A stretch of 64,000 bases of DNA, from positions 124,001-188,000 of the forward strand of contig SEHB01000004.1 in NCBI GenBank assembly GCA_004143945.1, written 5' to 3'. This document shows, in pieces, positions 57,543-64,000 of the stretch. Positions within the stretch are counted from its first letter, which is position 1. Every line of letters starts with the position of its first letter. Made by a program: the position numbers and the translations under genes. Origin of the DNA: Lysobacteraceae bacterium (GTDB taxonomy: Bacteria; Pseudomonadota; Gammaproteobacteria; Xanthomonadales; Rhodanobacteraceae). The notes under the pieces were generated by a model that was given only the letters and a program-made list of their open reading frames with translations, was not told the origin of the DNA and searched no databases.

Positions 57543-58289
57543 TCAGAAATCCATGAAGTACCCGCCGTTCACCGGGATGTTCGCGCCGGTGATGAAACCG
57601 CCGTCGTCGGCCGCGAGGAATTCGACCGTGCGCGCGATCTCGCGCGGTTCGCCGAGGCGGCCGACCGGGATGTTCGCGATGATCTGGTTGCGGATGTCCT
57701 CGGGCACGGCCTGCACGAGCGCCGTGTTGCAGTAGCCCGGCGAGACGCTGTTGACGGTCACGCCCTTGCGCGCGACTTCGCGCGCGAGCGCCATCGTGAA
57801 TCCGTGCATGCCGGCTTTCGCCGCCGAGTAGTTGGTCTGGCCGAACTGGCCGGTCTGGCCATTGACCGAGGAGATGTTGACGATGCGGCCGAAGCCCTGC
57901 GCGGTCATGCCGTCGACGACCTGGCGGCACATGTTGAACACGCCACCGAGGTTGATGCGCAGCACGTCGTCCCACTGCTCGCGGCTCATCTTGCGCAGGC
58001 TCGTGTCGCGCGTGATGCCGGCCGCATTGACGAGGATCGAGATCGTGCCGTATCCGCTCGCGACGCGCGTCGCGAAAGCCGCGCACTCGTCGAGGTCGGC
58101 GACGTTGAGCGGCTCGAACGCGACCTGGTCGCCGAAGCTCGCCATCTCCGCGCGGAACGCGTCGATGCGCTCGCTGCGCGCCGCGAGGTCGGCCGCGATG
58201 ACGCGCCGCCCGCCGCGCGCGAGGTATTTGCAGATTTCGGTGCCGAGACCGCCGATACCGCCCGTGACGACGGCGATGCGCTGTTCCAT
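57543..58289 (-). CDS. phaB: acetoacetyl-CoA reductase, paralogue 1 (SDR family)
   Basis: 248 residues, a short-chain dehydrogenase making (R)-3-hydroxybutyryl-CoA from acetoacetyl-CoA with NADPH, the second step of PHB synthesis. The cofactor motif is VVTGGIGGLGTEICKYLA, the NAG motif NAAGITRD, and the catalytic Ser, Tyr and Lys are in NISSVNGQTGQFGQ and NYSAAKAGMHGF. GRLGEPREIARTVEFLA and the C-terminus NGGYFMDF match PhaB/FabG-like PhbB proteins. It is the last gene of the phaB2-phaR-phaB1 series. A FabG-type 3-oxoacyl-ACP role cannot be excluded; phaR next door favours PHB. Confidence 0.85.
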   Translation of the reverse strand: MEQRIAVVTGGIGGLGTEICKYLARGGRRVIAADLAARSERIDAFRAEMASFGDQVAFEPLNVADLDECAAFATRVASGYGTISILVNAAGITRDTSLRKMSREQWDDVLRINLGGVFNMCRQVVDGMTAQGFGRIVNISSVNGQTGQFGQTNYSAAKAGMHGFTMALAREVARKGVTVNSVSPGYCNTALVQAVPEDIRNQIIANIPVGRLGEPREIARTVEFLAADDGGFITGANIPVNGGYFMDF

Positions 58290-58386
58290 CGTGGTATGCC
58301 CCTGTGTTGGCTCTTGCGCTGCGGCAAGGAATGCCGGCAGCCCGTGCTGCGACGCGGCGGACGCGGACGAACCGCGCGCCCGCGGG

Positions 58387-58872
58387 TCAGGATTTCACGT
58401 CCTTCTTCTTGTCCGGGTCGAACGCGCCGCTGCGGACGCTGCTGAGGAACCCCTGCTGCAGGTTCTTCCACATGTCCATGTTCCGCTCGGTCAGGTCGTT
58501 CAGCATCGACCACGGCGTCTGGCCGAGCATGCTGTTGAGCTGGCTGCGGAACTGCTGCTGCTGGTCGAGGAAGATCTGCAGGCTGCGCTCGAGGTAGCCA
58601 CCCATGAAACCCTGCAGCGAATCACCGTAGAAACGGATGATCTGCGACAGCAGCTTGGTCGTGAACATCGGCTGGCCGCGATCCTCGTACTCCGAGATGA
58701 TCTGCAGCAGCACCGAGCGGGTCAGGTTCTCGCCGGTCTTGGCGTCGCGGACCTCGAATTCCTCGTCCTCGAGCACGAGCTGGCGGATCTCTTCCAGCGT
58801 GATGTAGCTGGAGATCTCGGTGTCGTAGAGGCGGCGATTCGGGTACTTCTTGATGATGCGCGGCGTGGTCAT
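58387..58872 (-). CDS. phaR: polyhydroxyalkanoate synthesis regulator PhaR
   Basis: 161 residues. The N-terminal PHB accumulation regulatory domain (residues 1-65: RIIKKYPNRRLYDTEISSYI, LEEIRQLVLEDEEFEVRDAK) binds DNA. The following segment (LLSQIIRFYGDSLQGFMGGYLERS, LDQQQQFRSQL) is the PHB-granule-binding part. PhaR represses phasin and its own gene until PHB granules titrate it. It stands between two phaB genes, 97 nt before phaB1 and 215 nt after phaB2. No phaC or phasin gene is in the window. Confidence 0.93.
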   Translation of the reverse strand: MTTPRIIKKYPNRRLYDTEISSYITLEEIRQLVLEDEEFEVRDAKTGENLTRSVLLQIISEYEDRGQPMFTTKLLSQIIRFYGDSLQGFMGGYLERSLQIFLDQQQQFRSQLNSMLGQTPWSMLNDLTERNMDMWKNLQQGFLSSVRSGAFDPDKKKDVKS

Positions 58873-58992
58873 CGGCCAACGCTAGCAGAATGTGACGCGG
58901 CGCACCAGTTGGCGATGCTGCGCAGCAATCCACGCGCTGCAGCGCGGGCCGGTGCGCGGCCTGTGGACCGCATTCACGGCGCGCCGGCTGCG

Positions 58993-59039
58993 AAAAGGGG
59001 CTGTCCCTTCGACCCGCCCCGGAACCTGTCCGGGGCGGG
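58993..59039 (-). terminator. terminator-like double hairpin after phaB2
   Basis: On the minus strand CCCGCCCCGGA / TCCGGGGCGGG (59013-59039), an 11-bp stem with 5-nt loop, then a small AAGGG-acagc-CCCTT stem ending in TTTT (58993-59009). This sits 49 nt after the phaB2 stop and should separate phaB2 from phaR. Confidence 0.55.
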
Positions 59040-59087
59040 CGCTCGTTCGCGATGCGCGGGCGATCCAGTTGAAGCGGTCGCCGACGC

Positions 59088-59828
59088 TTACCAGCCCATG
59101 TACTGGCCGCCGTTGATCGCGAGGTTCGCGCCGGTGATCCAGCGCGCCTGTTCCTCGGTGAAGAATCCGACCGCGTACGCGATCTCGTCGGGTTCGCCGA
59201 GGCGGCCGACCGGGATCTGCGCCACGATCTTCGCGCGCACGTCCTCGGGCACCGCCATCACCATGTCGGTGCCGACATAGCCCGGCGACACGGTATTCAC
59301 GGTGATCCCGAAGCGCGCGTTCTCCTGCGCGAGCGAGATCGTGAAACCGTGCATGCCGGCTTTCGCGGCCGCGTAGTTGGCCTGGCCGTACTGTCCCTTC
59401 TGCCCGTTGATCGAGCTGATCTGCACGATGCGCCCCCACTTGCGGTCGCGCATCCCTTCGATGACCGGTCGCGTCACGTTGAAGCAGGAGCCGAGGTTGG
59501 TCGCGATGACCTCCTGCCACTGCAGCGCGGTCATCTTGTGGAACGTGGTGTCGCGCGTGATGCCCGCGTTATTGACGAGGATGTCGATCGGGCCGAGCTG
59601 GCCTTCGACTTCGCGCACCATCGCCTCGGCGGTCGCCGCGTCGGCGACGTCACCGCGCGCGAGCGCGAACTCGAACCCGTCCTTGCGCTGTGCTTCCTGC
59701 CAGGCTTTCGCCTTGCCTTCGTCGCGGAAGTTCGTCGCGACCTTGTGGCCCCGGCTCGCGAGGTGTCTGCAGATGGCCGTACCGATTCCTCCGGTACCGC
59801 CGGTGACCAGGGCGACGCGCGTCGTCAT
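59088..59828 (-). CDS. phaB: acetoacetyl-CoA reductase, paralogue 2 (SDR family)
   Basis: 246 residues, same reaction as paralogue 1. Cofactor motif VTGGTGGIGTAICRHLA; NNAGITRD; catalytic Ser, Tyr and Lys in QISSINGQKGQYGQ and NYAAAKAGMHGF. EQAR-WITGANLAINGGQYMGW closes the protein. The closeness to Ralstonia-type PhaB is higher than for paralogue 1. The two share the overall length, the NGQ-G-(F/Y)GQ motif and the PEDxR--I stretch, so they derive from a duplication. It lies after gluQ with a 143-nt repeat-bearing gap. Confidence 0.88.
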   Translation of the reverse strand: MTTRVALVTGGTGGIGTAICRHLASRGHKVATNFRDEGKAKAWQEAQRKDGFEFALARGDVADAATAEAMVREVEGQLGPIDILVNNAGITRDTTFHKMTALQWQEVIATNLGSCFNVTRPVIEGMRDRKWGRIVQISSINGQKGQYGQANYAAAKAGMHGFTISLAQENARFGITVNTVSPGYVGTDMVMAVPEDVRAKIVAQIPVGRLGEPDEIAYAVGFFTEEQARWITGANLAINGGQYMGW

Positions 59829-59856
59829 GACGTTGGCTCCTCGTGATTGAACAATG

Positions 59857-59960
59857 CGGGAATCGGGAACAGGGAACTCGGAGTCGGGGAAGCAGACGTC
59901 GCAGCAGCTCGACCCACTCTGCCGCGACCCGAATCCCGAATCCCCAATCCCGGTTTCCCG
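59857..59960. repeat. GGGATTC-rich imperfect inverted repeat between gluQ and phaB2
   Basis: Left arm at 59857-59890 (GGGAATCGGGAACAGGGAAC and following), right arm at 59926-59960 (CGAATCCCGAATCCCCAATC and following), about 35 nt each with a 35-nt spacer. Composition matches the element at 52162. It is intergenic and close to the phaB2 start. Confidence 0.6.
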
Positions 59961-59971
59961 ACGATTGTGCC

Positions 59972-60853
59972 TCAGCGAAGCGCGGAGTCATTGCGCGCTG
60001 CCGCAAACAGCTCGTGCGCACGAGGAATCGCGCGCGGATCGAATGCGCGCAGCGCGCGGTCGAGCACGGCGTCGACGCTGTCGCCTGGCGCGGGCCGCTG
60101 CCCGAGGAACCGCAGCGCGGCGCGCAGCGCGGGCAGCGGGTCGGCTGCGTCGACCGCGAGCGCGGCTTCGTGCTTGCTGAGTTTGCGGCCGTCGGCGCCG
60201 AGCACGAGCGGCAGGTGCGCGTGGCGCGGCTGCGGGTATCCGAGCATCCGCTGCAGCAGGATCTGGCGTGGCGTCGAGTCGAGCAGGTCGGCGCCGCGCA
60301 CGACATCGGTGATGCGTTGCGCCGCGTCGTCGACGACGACCGCGAGCTGGTAGGCACAGGCGCCATCGCTGCGCCAGACGACGAAGTCGCCGACCTCGGT
60401 CGCGAGCTCCTGCGCCTGCGGTCCCTGCAGTGCATCGTCGAACGCGATCCTCGCGTTGCCGACGCGAAGTCGCCAGGCCGGATGGCGCGCATCCGGCGCC
60501 GCCACGCACGTTGCCGGATGGAGGCCGCCGAACGGCTCGAGGTCGCTGCGGCTGCAACTGCAGCGGTAGGCATGGCCGTTCCGCTCGAGCAGCGCGAGCG
60601 CCTCCGCGTACACGTCGGTGCGCTGGCTCTGGCGCATGACCGGCTCGTCCGATGCCAGGCCGAACGCCTCGAGCGTGCGCAGGATGTCGTCGGCCGCACC
60701 GGGCACTTCGCGTTCGTGGTCGAGGTCTTCCATGCGCACGATCCAAGCGCCGTCCGCGGCGCGCGCAGACAGCCAGCTGCCGAGCGCCGCGACCAGCGAG
60801 CCGAAATGCAGCCTGCCGGTCGGGGACGGCGCGAAGCGACCGCGGTGGCTCAC
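59972..60853 (-). CDS. gluQ: glutamyl-Q tRNA(Asp) synthetase
   Basis: 293 residues from GTG 60853. It is a truncated glutamyl-tRNA synthetase lacking the anticodon-binding half. It attaches Glu to the queuosine of tRNA-Asp, not to the 3' end. Class I HIGH-like motif in RFAPSPTGRLHFGSL, Glu-binding RMEDLDHER, zinc site in RCSCSRSD and HPATC, and KMSKS-like ADGRKLSKHEAA. The upstream open frame to 60943 is not conserved with the family N-terminus, so the GTG before SHRGRFAPSP is preferred. The start has no strong Shine-Dalgarno. Confidence 0.93.
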   Translation of the reverse strand: MSHRGRFAPSPTGRLHFGSLVAALGSWLSARAADGAWIVRMEDLDHEREVPGAADDILRTLEAFGLASDEPVMRQSQRTDVYAEALALLERNGHAYRCSCSRSDLEPFGGLHPATCVAAPDARHPAWRLRVGNARIAFDDALQGPQAQELATEVGDFVVWRSDGACAYQLAVVVDDAAQRITDVVRGADLLDSTPRQILLQRMLGYPQPRHAHLPLVLGADGRKLSKHEAALAVDAADPLPALRAALRFLGQRPAPGDSVDAVLDRALRAFDPRAIPRAHELFAAARNDSALR

Positions 60854-60982
60854 CGGAACCCCGCCGGCGCGATGCGGTCCAAGGCCGTCTCGTGGCCGCC
60901 TCCGGAAACGGTTAGGCTTCGGAAACCCGCCCGCCGGCCCCATCTGGGGCAGGTCGGCACTTTCACCCGATCGAGGCTACCC

Positions 60983-61858
60983 ATGTTGCGAGTCGTCCTG
61001 TTCATCCTGACCAACCTGGCCGTCATGGCGCTGCTGGCGATCGTCGTCAAGCTCACGGGCATCGACGTCTACACGCAGACGCGGGGCGGCATCAACCTGC
61101 AGGGCCTGCTCGTGATGTCGGCCGTGTTCGGCATGGGCGGCTCCTTCATCTCGCTCGCGATGTCGAAGTGGATCGCCAAGTGGACCACCAAGGCAAGGGT
61201 CATCACCGACCCGCGCGACCTCACCGAGAAGTGGCTGCACGACACCGTGCGCCGGCACGCGGAGAAGGCCGGCATCGGCATGCCCGAGGTCGCGATCTAC
61301 GACGCTCCGGACATGAATGCGTTCGCGACCGGCATGTCGCGCAACAACGCGCTCGTAGCGGTCAGCACCGGGCTGCTGCAGGGCATGGACCGCAACCAGG
61401 TCGACGCGGTGCTCGGCCACGAGATCGCGCATGTCGCCAACGGCGACATGGTCACGCTGACGCTGATCCAGGGCGTGCTCAACACGTTCGTGATCTTCTT
61501 CGCGCGCGTGATCGGCACCGTCGTCGACCGCGCGATCAGCGGCAATCGCGAGGGCGGTGGCGGCATCGCGTACTTCGCGATCGTGATGGTGCTGCAGCTC
61601 GTGCTCGGCCTGCTCGCGTCGATCATCGTGATGTGGTTCTCGCGCTGGCGCGAGTTCCGCGCCGATGCGGGCGGTGCGCGCCTCGCGGGTCGCGATTCGA
61701 TGGTGTCCGCGCTCGAGCGGCTCGCCGCCAACCATGGCCAGAGCACGCTGCCGAAGGCGATCCAGGCGTTCGGCATTTCTGGCGAAGGCGGTCTTTCGCG
61801 GCTGTTCATGAGCCACCCGCCACTGGCGGAGCGCATCGCGGCGCTGCGCGCCGCCTGA
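60983..61858 (+). CDS. htpX: protease HtpX
   Basis: 291 residues. It is an inner-membrane M48 zinc metalloprotease that cleaves misfolded membrane proteins. N-terminal helices (VVLFILTNLAVMALLAIVV, LLVMSAVFGMGGSFISLAMS) are followed by the zinc motif GHEIAHVANGDM (HExxH, residues ~150-154), two later helices (VLNTFVIFFARVIGT, FAIVMVLQLVLGLLASIIVMWF) and the third ligand Glu in SRWREFRADAGGARLAG. GAGG lies 7 nt before the ATG. It is divergent from gluQ; I see no clear sigma32 or CpxR site in the 129-nt gap. Confidence 0.95.
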   Translation: MLRVVLFILTNLAVMALLAIVVKLTGIDVYTQTRGGINLQGLLVMSAVFGMGGSFISLAMSKWIAKWTTKARVITDPRDLTEKWLHDTVRRHAEKAGIGMPEVAIYDAPDMNAFATGMSRNNALVAVSTGLLQGMDRNQVDAVLGHEIAHVANGDMVTLTLIQGVLNTFVIFFARVIGTVVDRAISGNREGGGGIAYFAIVMVLQLVLGLLASIIVMWFSRWREFRADAGGARLAGRDSMVSALERLAANHGQSTLPKAIQAFGISGEGGLSRLFMSHPPLAERIAALRAA

Positions 61859-61883
61859 GCAGCGCGCGAGCGCGACTGGGCTG

Positions 61884-62100
61884 CCCCTCCCACGACAGCG
61901 GCGGGCTGCGCGCTCGCGGCTGGCAGTCGGTGTCTTGTGGGAGGGACTTCAGTCCCGATGGTTCGTGAGCAGAGCTCGGGGCTGAAGCCCCTCCCACGAC
62001 AGCGAGGGTCGCTCGCTCGCGGCTGGCAGTCGGTGTCTTGTGGGAGGGACTTCAGTCCCGATGGTTCGTGCGAAGAGCTCGGGGCTGAAGCCCCTCCCAC
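61884..62100. repeat. tandem REP-like array, two units of 103-104 bp
   Basis: The unit recurs at CCCCTCCCAC (61884, 61988, 62091), spaced 104 and 103 bp. Each unit holds GTGGGAGGGACTTCAGTCCCG paired with a GGGGCTGAAGCCCCTCCCAC arm, at 61937-61997 and 62040-62100, and a GGCTGGCAGTCGGTGTCTTG spacer. The core resembles the GGAGCGGCTTCAGCCGC REP class. It lies in the 282-nt gap after htpX; the region contains no credible gene. Confidence 0.88.
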
Positions 62101-62140
62101 AACAGCCGGGGCTTCGGTCGTCCCGCCCGCACGAGGCGGG

Positions 62141-64000
62141 TCACGCCGCGGCGTGGCTCAGGATCTTCTCGGGTTCCTGCAGGAAGTTGCCCTGCACGAA
62201 GTTGACGCCGCAACTGAACAGGATCGACATGCTCGCGGCGTCCTCGACGAACTCGGCGACCGTGAGCTTGCCCGCGTGGTGCGCCTGGTCGCAGATCTCC
62301 TTGATGCGGTCCTGGTTTTCCTTGTGCTTGGGCAGGTCCGCCATGAAGTTGCGGTCGATCTTGAGGTAGTGCGCGGGGATGTGCTTGAGCAGCTGGAACG
62401 AATTCAGCCCGGAGCCGAACTGCTCGAGCGCGAAGCCGCAATGGATCTGCTCGAGTCCCTTCGCGAACGCGCGCGCGGGCTTGAGGCTGGTCACGACCTT
62501 GCTCTCGGGCATCTCGAACACGAGCGAATCGCCGCGCTGGCGCGAGGTCTTGAGCTGCTGCGCGATCCACGGCAGCAGCGTCTGGTCCTCGAGTGACTGC
62601 GGCGTGAGCTTCACGAAGAACGTGGTCTTGTGGCCGGCGCGCTCGCGTTCGGCGATCGCGCGGATCGCATTCGCGATGACCCAGCGGTCGATCGCGGGCA
62701 TGCGGCCGGTGCGTTCGGCGATCGGCAGGAACTGCGCGGGCAGGATCTCGCCCTTCGGCCCGGCCATGCGCAGCAGGATCTCGTAGAAGTCGCCTTCGGC
62801 GCCGTGCAGGCTGATGATCGGCTGGTAGTACAGCACGAAGCCGTCGTTCGCGAGCGCCTGGTCGATCGCCTCGATCCAGCGGCGCGTGGTTTCCGCCGCG
62901 GCCTTGTCCTGCTCGGACGGATCGACGATGCGCACGCGGTTGCCGCCTTCGCCCTGGGCGCTGCGCAGGGCGCTGTTGGACACGTCGAGGATCGTGGCCG
63001 AGTTCGCGTTCTTCTCGCCGATCAGCGTGCCGCCGAGCGTGACCGTGAGGCTGATCGACTGCTTGCCGATCTCGAAGATGCGCTCGCTGTACGCATTGCG
63101 CAGCGTCTCGGCGAGCTGCTGCGACGCATCCGCGTTGCGACTGGCCAGCAGCACGCCGAAGGTGTGCTCGCCGATGCGGCCGGCGGTGTCGTGCTCGCCG
63201 ATGTGCTTGCGCAACAGTGCCGCGAGGTCGCCGAGCAACACGTCCGCGTTGCCGAGGCCGACCGCGTCGAGCACCTGCTTGAAGTCGTCGGGCTCGATCA
63301 GCAGCAGCGCCTGGTCCTTGGTGCCGTTGGCGGCGGCCGCCGCGGCCAGGTCGACCGCGGTCAGCATGTGCTGGCGGTTGTAGAGATCGGTGATCAGGTC
63401 CTTCGAGCGCAGCACGTCGAGTTCGCGCTCGAGCGCCTCGTCGGCGATCTGGCGGCGGAACGTGATCTGGTGGCAGAGCTCGCCTTCGTAGCTCGCCTCG
63501 GCGAATTCCATCGTCGCGCTGAAGGTGCCGCCATCGGCGCGCTGCGCCTTCAGGTTCAGCCGCTGCGGTGGCTTCTCGCCCTTGGACAGCTTCTTCAGCA
63601 GCGCCTTGAAGTCGTCGGCATCCTCCGACGCGATCATGTCGAGGATCGACATGCCCTCGACGTCTTCGAACTCCTCGAATCCGAACATCTCGAGGTAGGC
63701 CTTGTTCGCGCGCACGTGCATCCCTTCGTGCACGAACGCGATCGGATCGCGCGAGGAGTCGAGCAGCGCTTCGCAGCGACGCTCGGACTCGCGCAGGCTG
63801 GCCTCGAGGCGGCGCACGCCACGGCGCATGGTCAGCGCCTCGAATTCGCGCCGAACGACCATCTGCACGTGTTCGTGCGAGTTGCGCAGCATCACCGCGC
63901 GCGCGCCGTCGCGGTAGGCGCCGACGACTTTGTCCTCCTGCATCTCGCGCCCGCTCGCGATCACGGTGATGTCGCGGCCGCCGGCCGATGCCGCGGCGCA
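62141..64000 (-). CDS. fimX: FimX-like REC/PAS-GGDEF-EAL protein (5' end outside window)
   Basis: About 620 residues are present; the frame is open to the right edge, so the start is missing. Order: the end of a receiver-like domain (VVGAYRDGARAVMLRNSHEH), a PAS domain at about residues 75-190 (ERRCEALLDSSRDPIAFVHEG, VRANKAYLEMFGFEEFEDVEG), a degenerate GGDEF domain (the GGDEF site reads GRIGEHTF) and a degenerate EAL domain (YEILLRM for the EAL motif, QPIISLHG). The catalytic residues are altered, so it should bind c-di-GMP rather than make or break it. FimX controls pilus assembly at the pole and twitching. The REC stretch, PAS and EIL/EVL pattern match FimX. Confidence 0.87.
   Translation of the reverse strand, partial: CAAASAGGRDITVIASGREMQEDKVVGAYRDGARAVMLRNSHEHVQMVVRREFEALTMRRGVRRLEASLRESERRCEALLDSSRDPIAFVHEGMHVRANKAYLEMFGFEEFEDVEGMSILDMIASEDADDFKALLKKLSKGEKPPQRLNLKAQRADGGTFSATMEFAEASYEGELCHQITFRRQIADEALERELDVLRSKDLITDLYNRQHMLTAVDLAAAAAANGTKDQALLLIEPDDFKQVLDAVGLGNADVLLGDLAALLRKHIGEHDTAGRIGEHTFGVLLASRNADASQQLAETLRNAYSERIFEIGKQSISLTVTLGGTLIGEKNANSATILDVSNSALRSAQGEGGNRVRIVDPSEQDKAAAETTRRWIEAIDQALANDGFVLYYQPIISLHGAEGDFYEILLRMAGPKGEILPAQFLPIAERTGRMPAIDRWVIANAIRAIAERERAGHKTTFFVKLTPQSLEDQTLLPWIAQQLKTSRQRGDSLVFEMPESKVVTSLKPARAFAKGLEQIHCGFALEQFGSGLNSFQLLKHIPAHYLKIDRNFMADLPKHKENQDRIKEICDQAHHAGKLTVAEFVEDAASMSILFSCGVNFVQGNFLQEPEKILSHAAA

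Noticed and set aside
61297-62100. Open frames in the REP array (products such as MGGASAPSSSHEPSGLKSLP)
   Set aside because: They are translations of the tandem REP units and recur with each copy; such frames are a known artefact of this repeat class.

Overview
The window is a GC-rich, gene-dense stretch of chromosome. It most likely comes from a gammaproteobacterium of the order Lysobacterales (Xanthomonadales). Signs of this are type IV pilus genes in a xanthomonad-like arrangement (pilY1-pilE, PilH, FimX), lipoamide dehydrogenase and 2-oxoglutarate dehydrogenase sequences of xanthomonad type, and dispersed intergenic repeats (REP-like palindromes and GGGATTC-rich inverted repeats) that I associate with this order. 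I see no prophage, integrase, transposase or CRISPR array. The content looks like core genome with a few accessory loci. Taxonomy is inference; no 16S gene is present.

Layout, left to right. 1-3.1 kb: the 3' end of pilY1, the minor pilin pilE, then tRNA-Thr(CGT) and tRNA-Val(CAC). 3.3-12.1 kb: recC-recB-recD, with recC/recB and recB/recD start-stop overlaps. 12.2-16.5 kb: mtnA, a GtrA-family membrane protein and gyrA. 16.5-19 kb: a stress cluster of peroxiredoxin, Hsp20 (with a sigma32-like promoter) and CbpA, then the response regulator pilH. 19.1-26 kb (minus strand): sucA-sucB-lpdA-acuI, whose leader carries a terminator-like hairpin. 26.1-31.7 kb (minus): corC-like transporter, purB, a DUF3060 protein, the ribosomal oxygenase roxA and a GNAT fusion protein. 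31.8-34.6 kb: fumC and an unrecognised exported protein with a duplicated C-terminal domain. 34.8-41.8 kb: a tandem UspA protein and a complete mrpAB-C-D-E-F-G cation/proton antiporter operon with every junction overlapping by 4 bp. 41.9-44.5 kb (minus): a self-contained operon of a small exported protein, a YtrA-type GntR regulator, an ABC ATPase and an ABC permease, read from a strong promoter overlapped by a palindromic operator. 44.5-49 kb: ABC-F protein YheS, FKBP isomerase and UDP-glucose dehydrogenase. 48.9-52.2 kb: a DUF1800/DUF1501 pair. 52.4-54.8 kb: gmd, slyX, a DUF2058 protein and a possible 49-residue ORF behind a long hairpin. 54.9-57.5 kb: cyanide-insensitive oxidase cioA-cioB plus a 42-residue DUF2474-type third gene. 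57.5-59.8 kb (minus): two acetoacetyl-CoA reductases flanking phaR. 60-62.1 kb: gluQ, htpX and a tandem REP array. 62.1-64 kb: the bulk of fimX, cut by the right edge.

The genes join several physiological themes. Twitching motility is represented at three separate places (pilY1/pilE, pilH, fimX). Central carbon and energy metabolism covers the 2-oxoglutarate dehydrogenase complex, fumarase, a bd-type oxidase and PHB synthesis and regulation. Stress and ion homeostasis covers Hsp20, CbpA, peroxiredoxin, HtpX, UspA and Mrp. GDP-mannose and UDP-glucuronate precursors come from gmd and ugd. No clearly new multi-gene system was found. The observations most worth testing are the sucA leader hairpin with its duplicated 18-nt arm, the duplicated-domain exported protein at 33.4 kb, the YtrA-type operon at 42-44.5 kb, the small hairpin-preceded ORF at 54.6 kb, and the repeats that reach the gyrA stop codon or sit inside operons.
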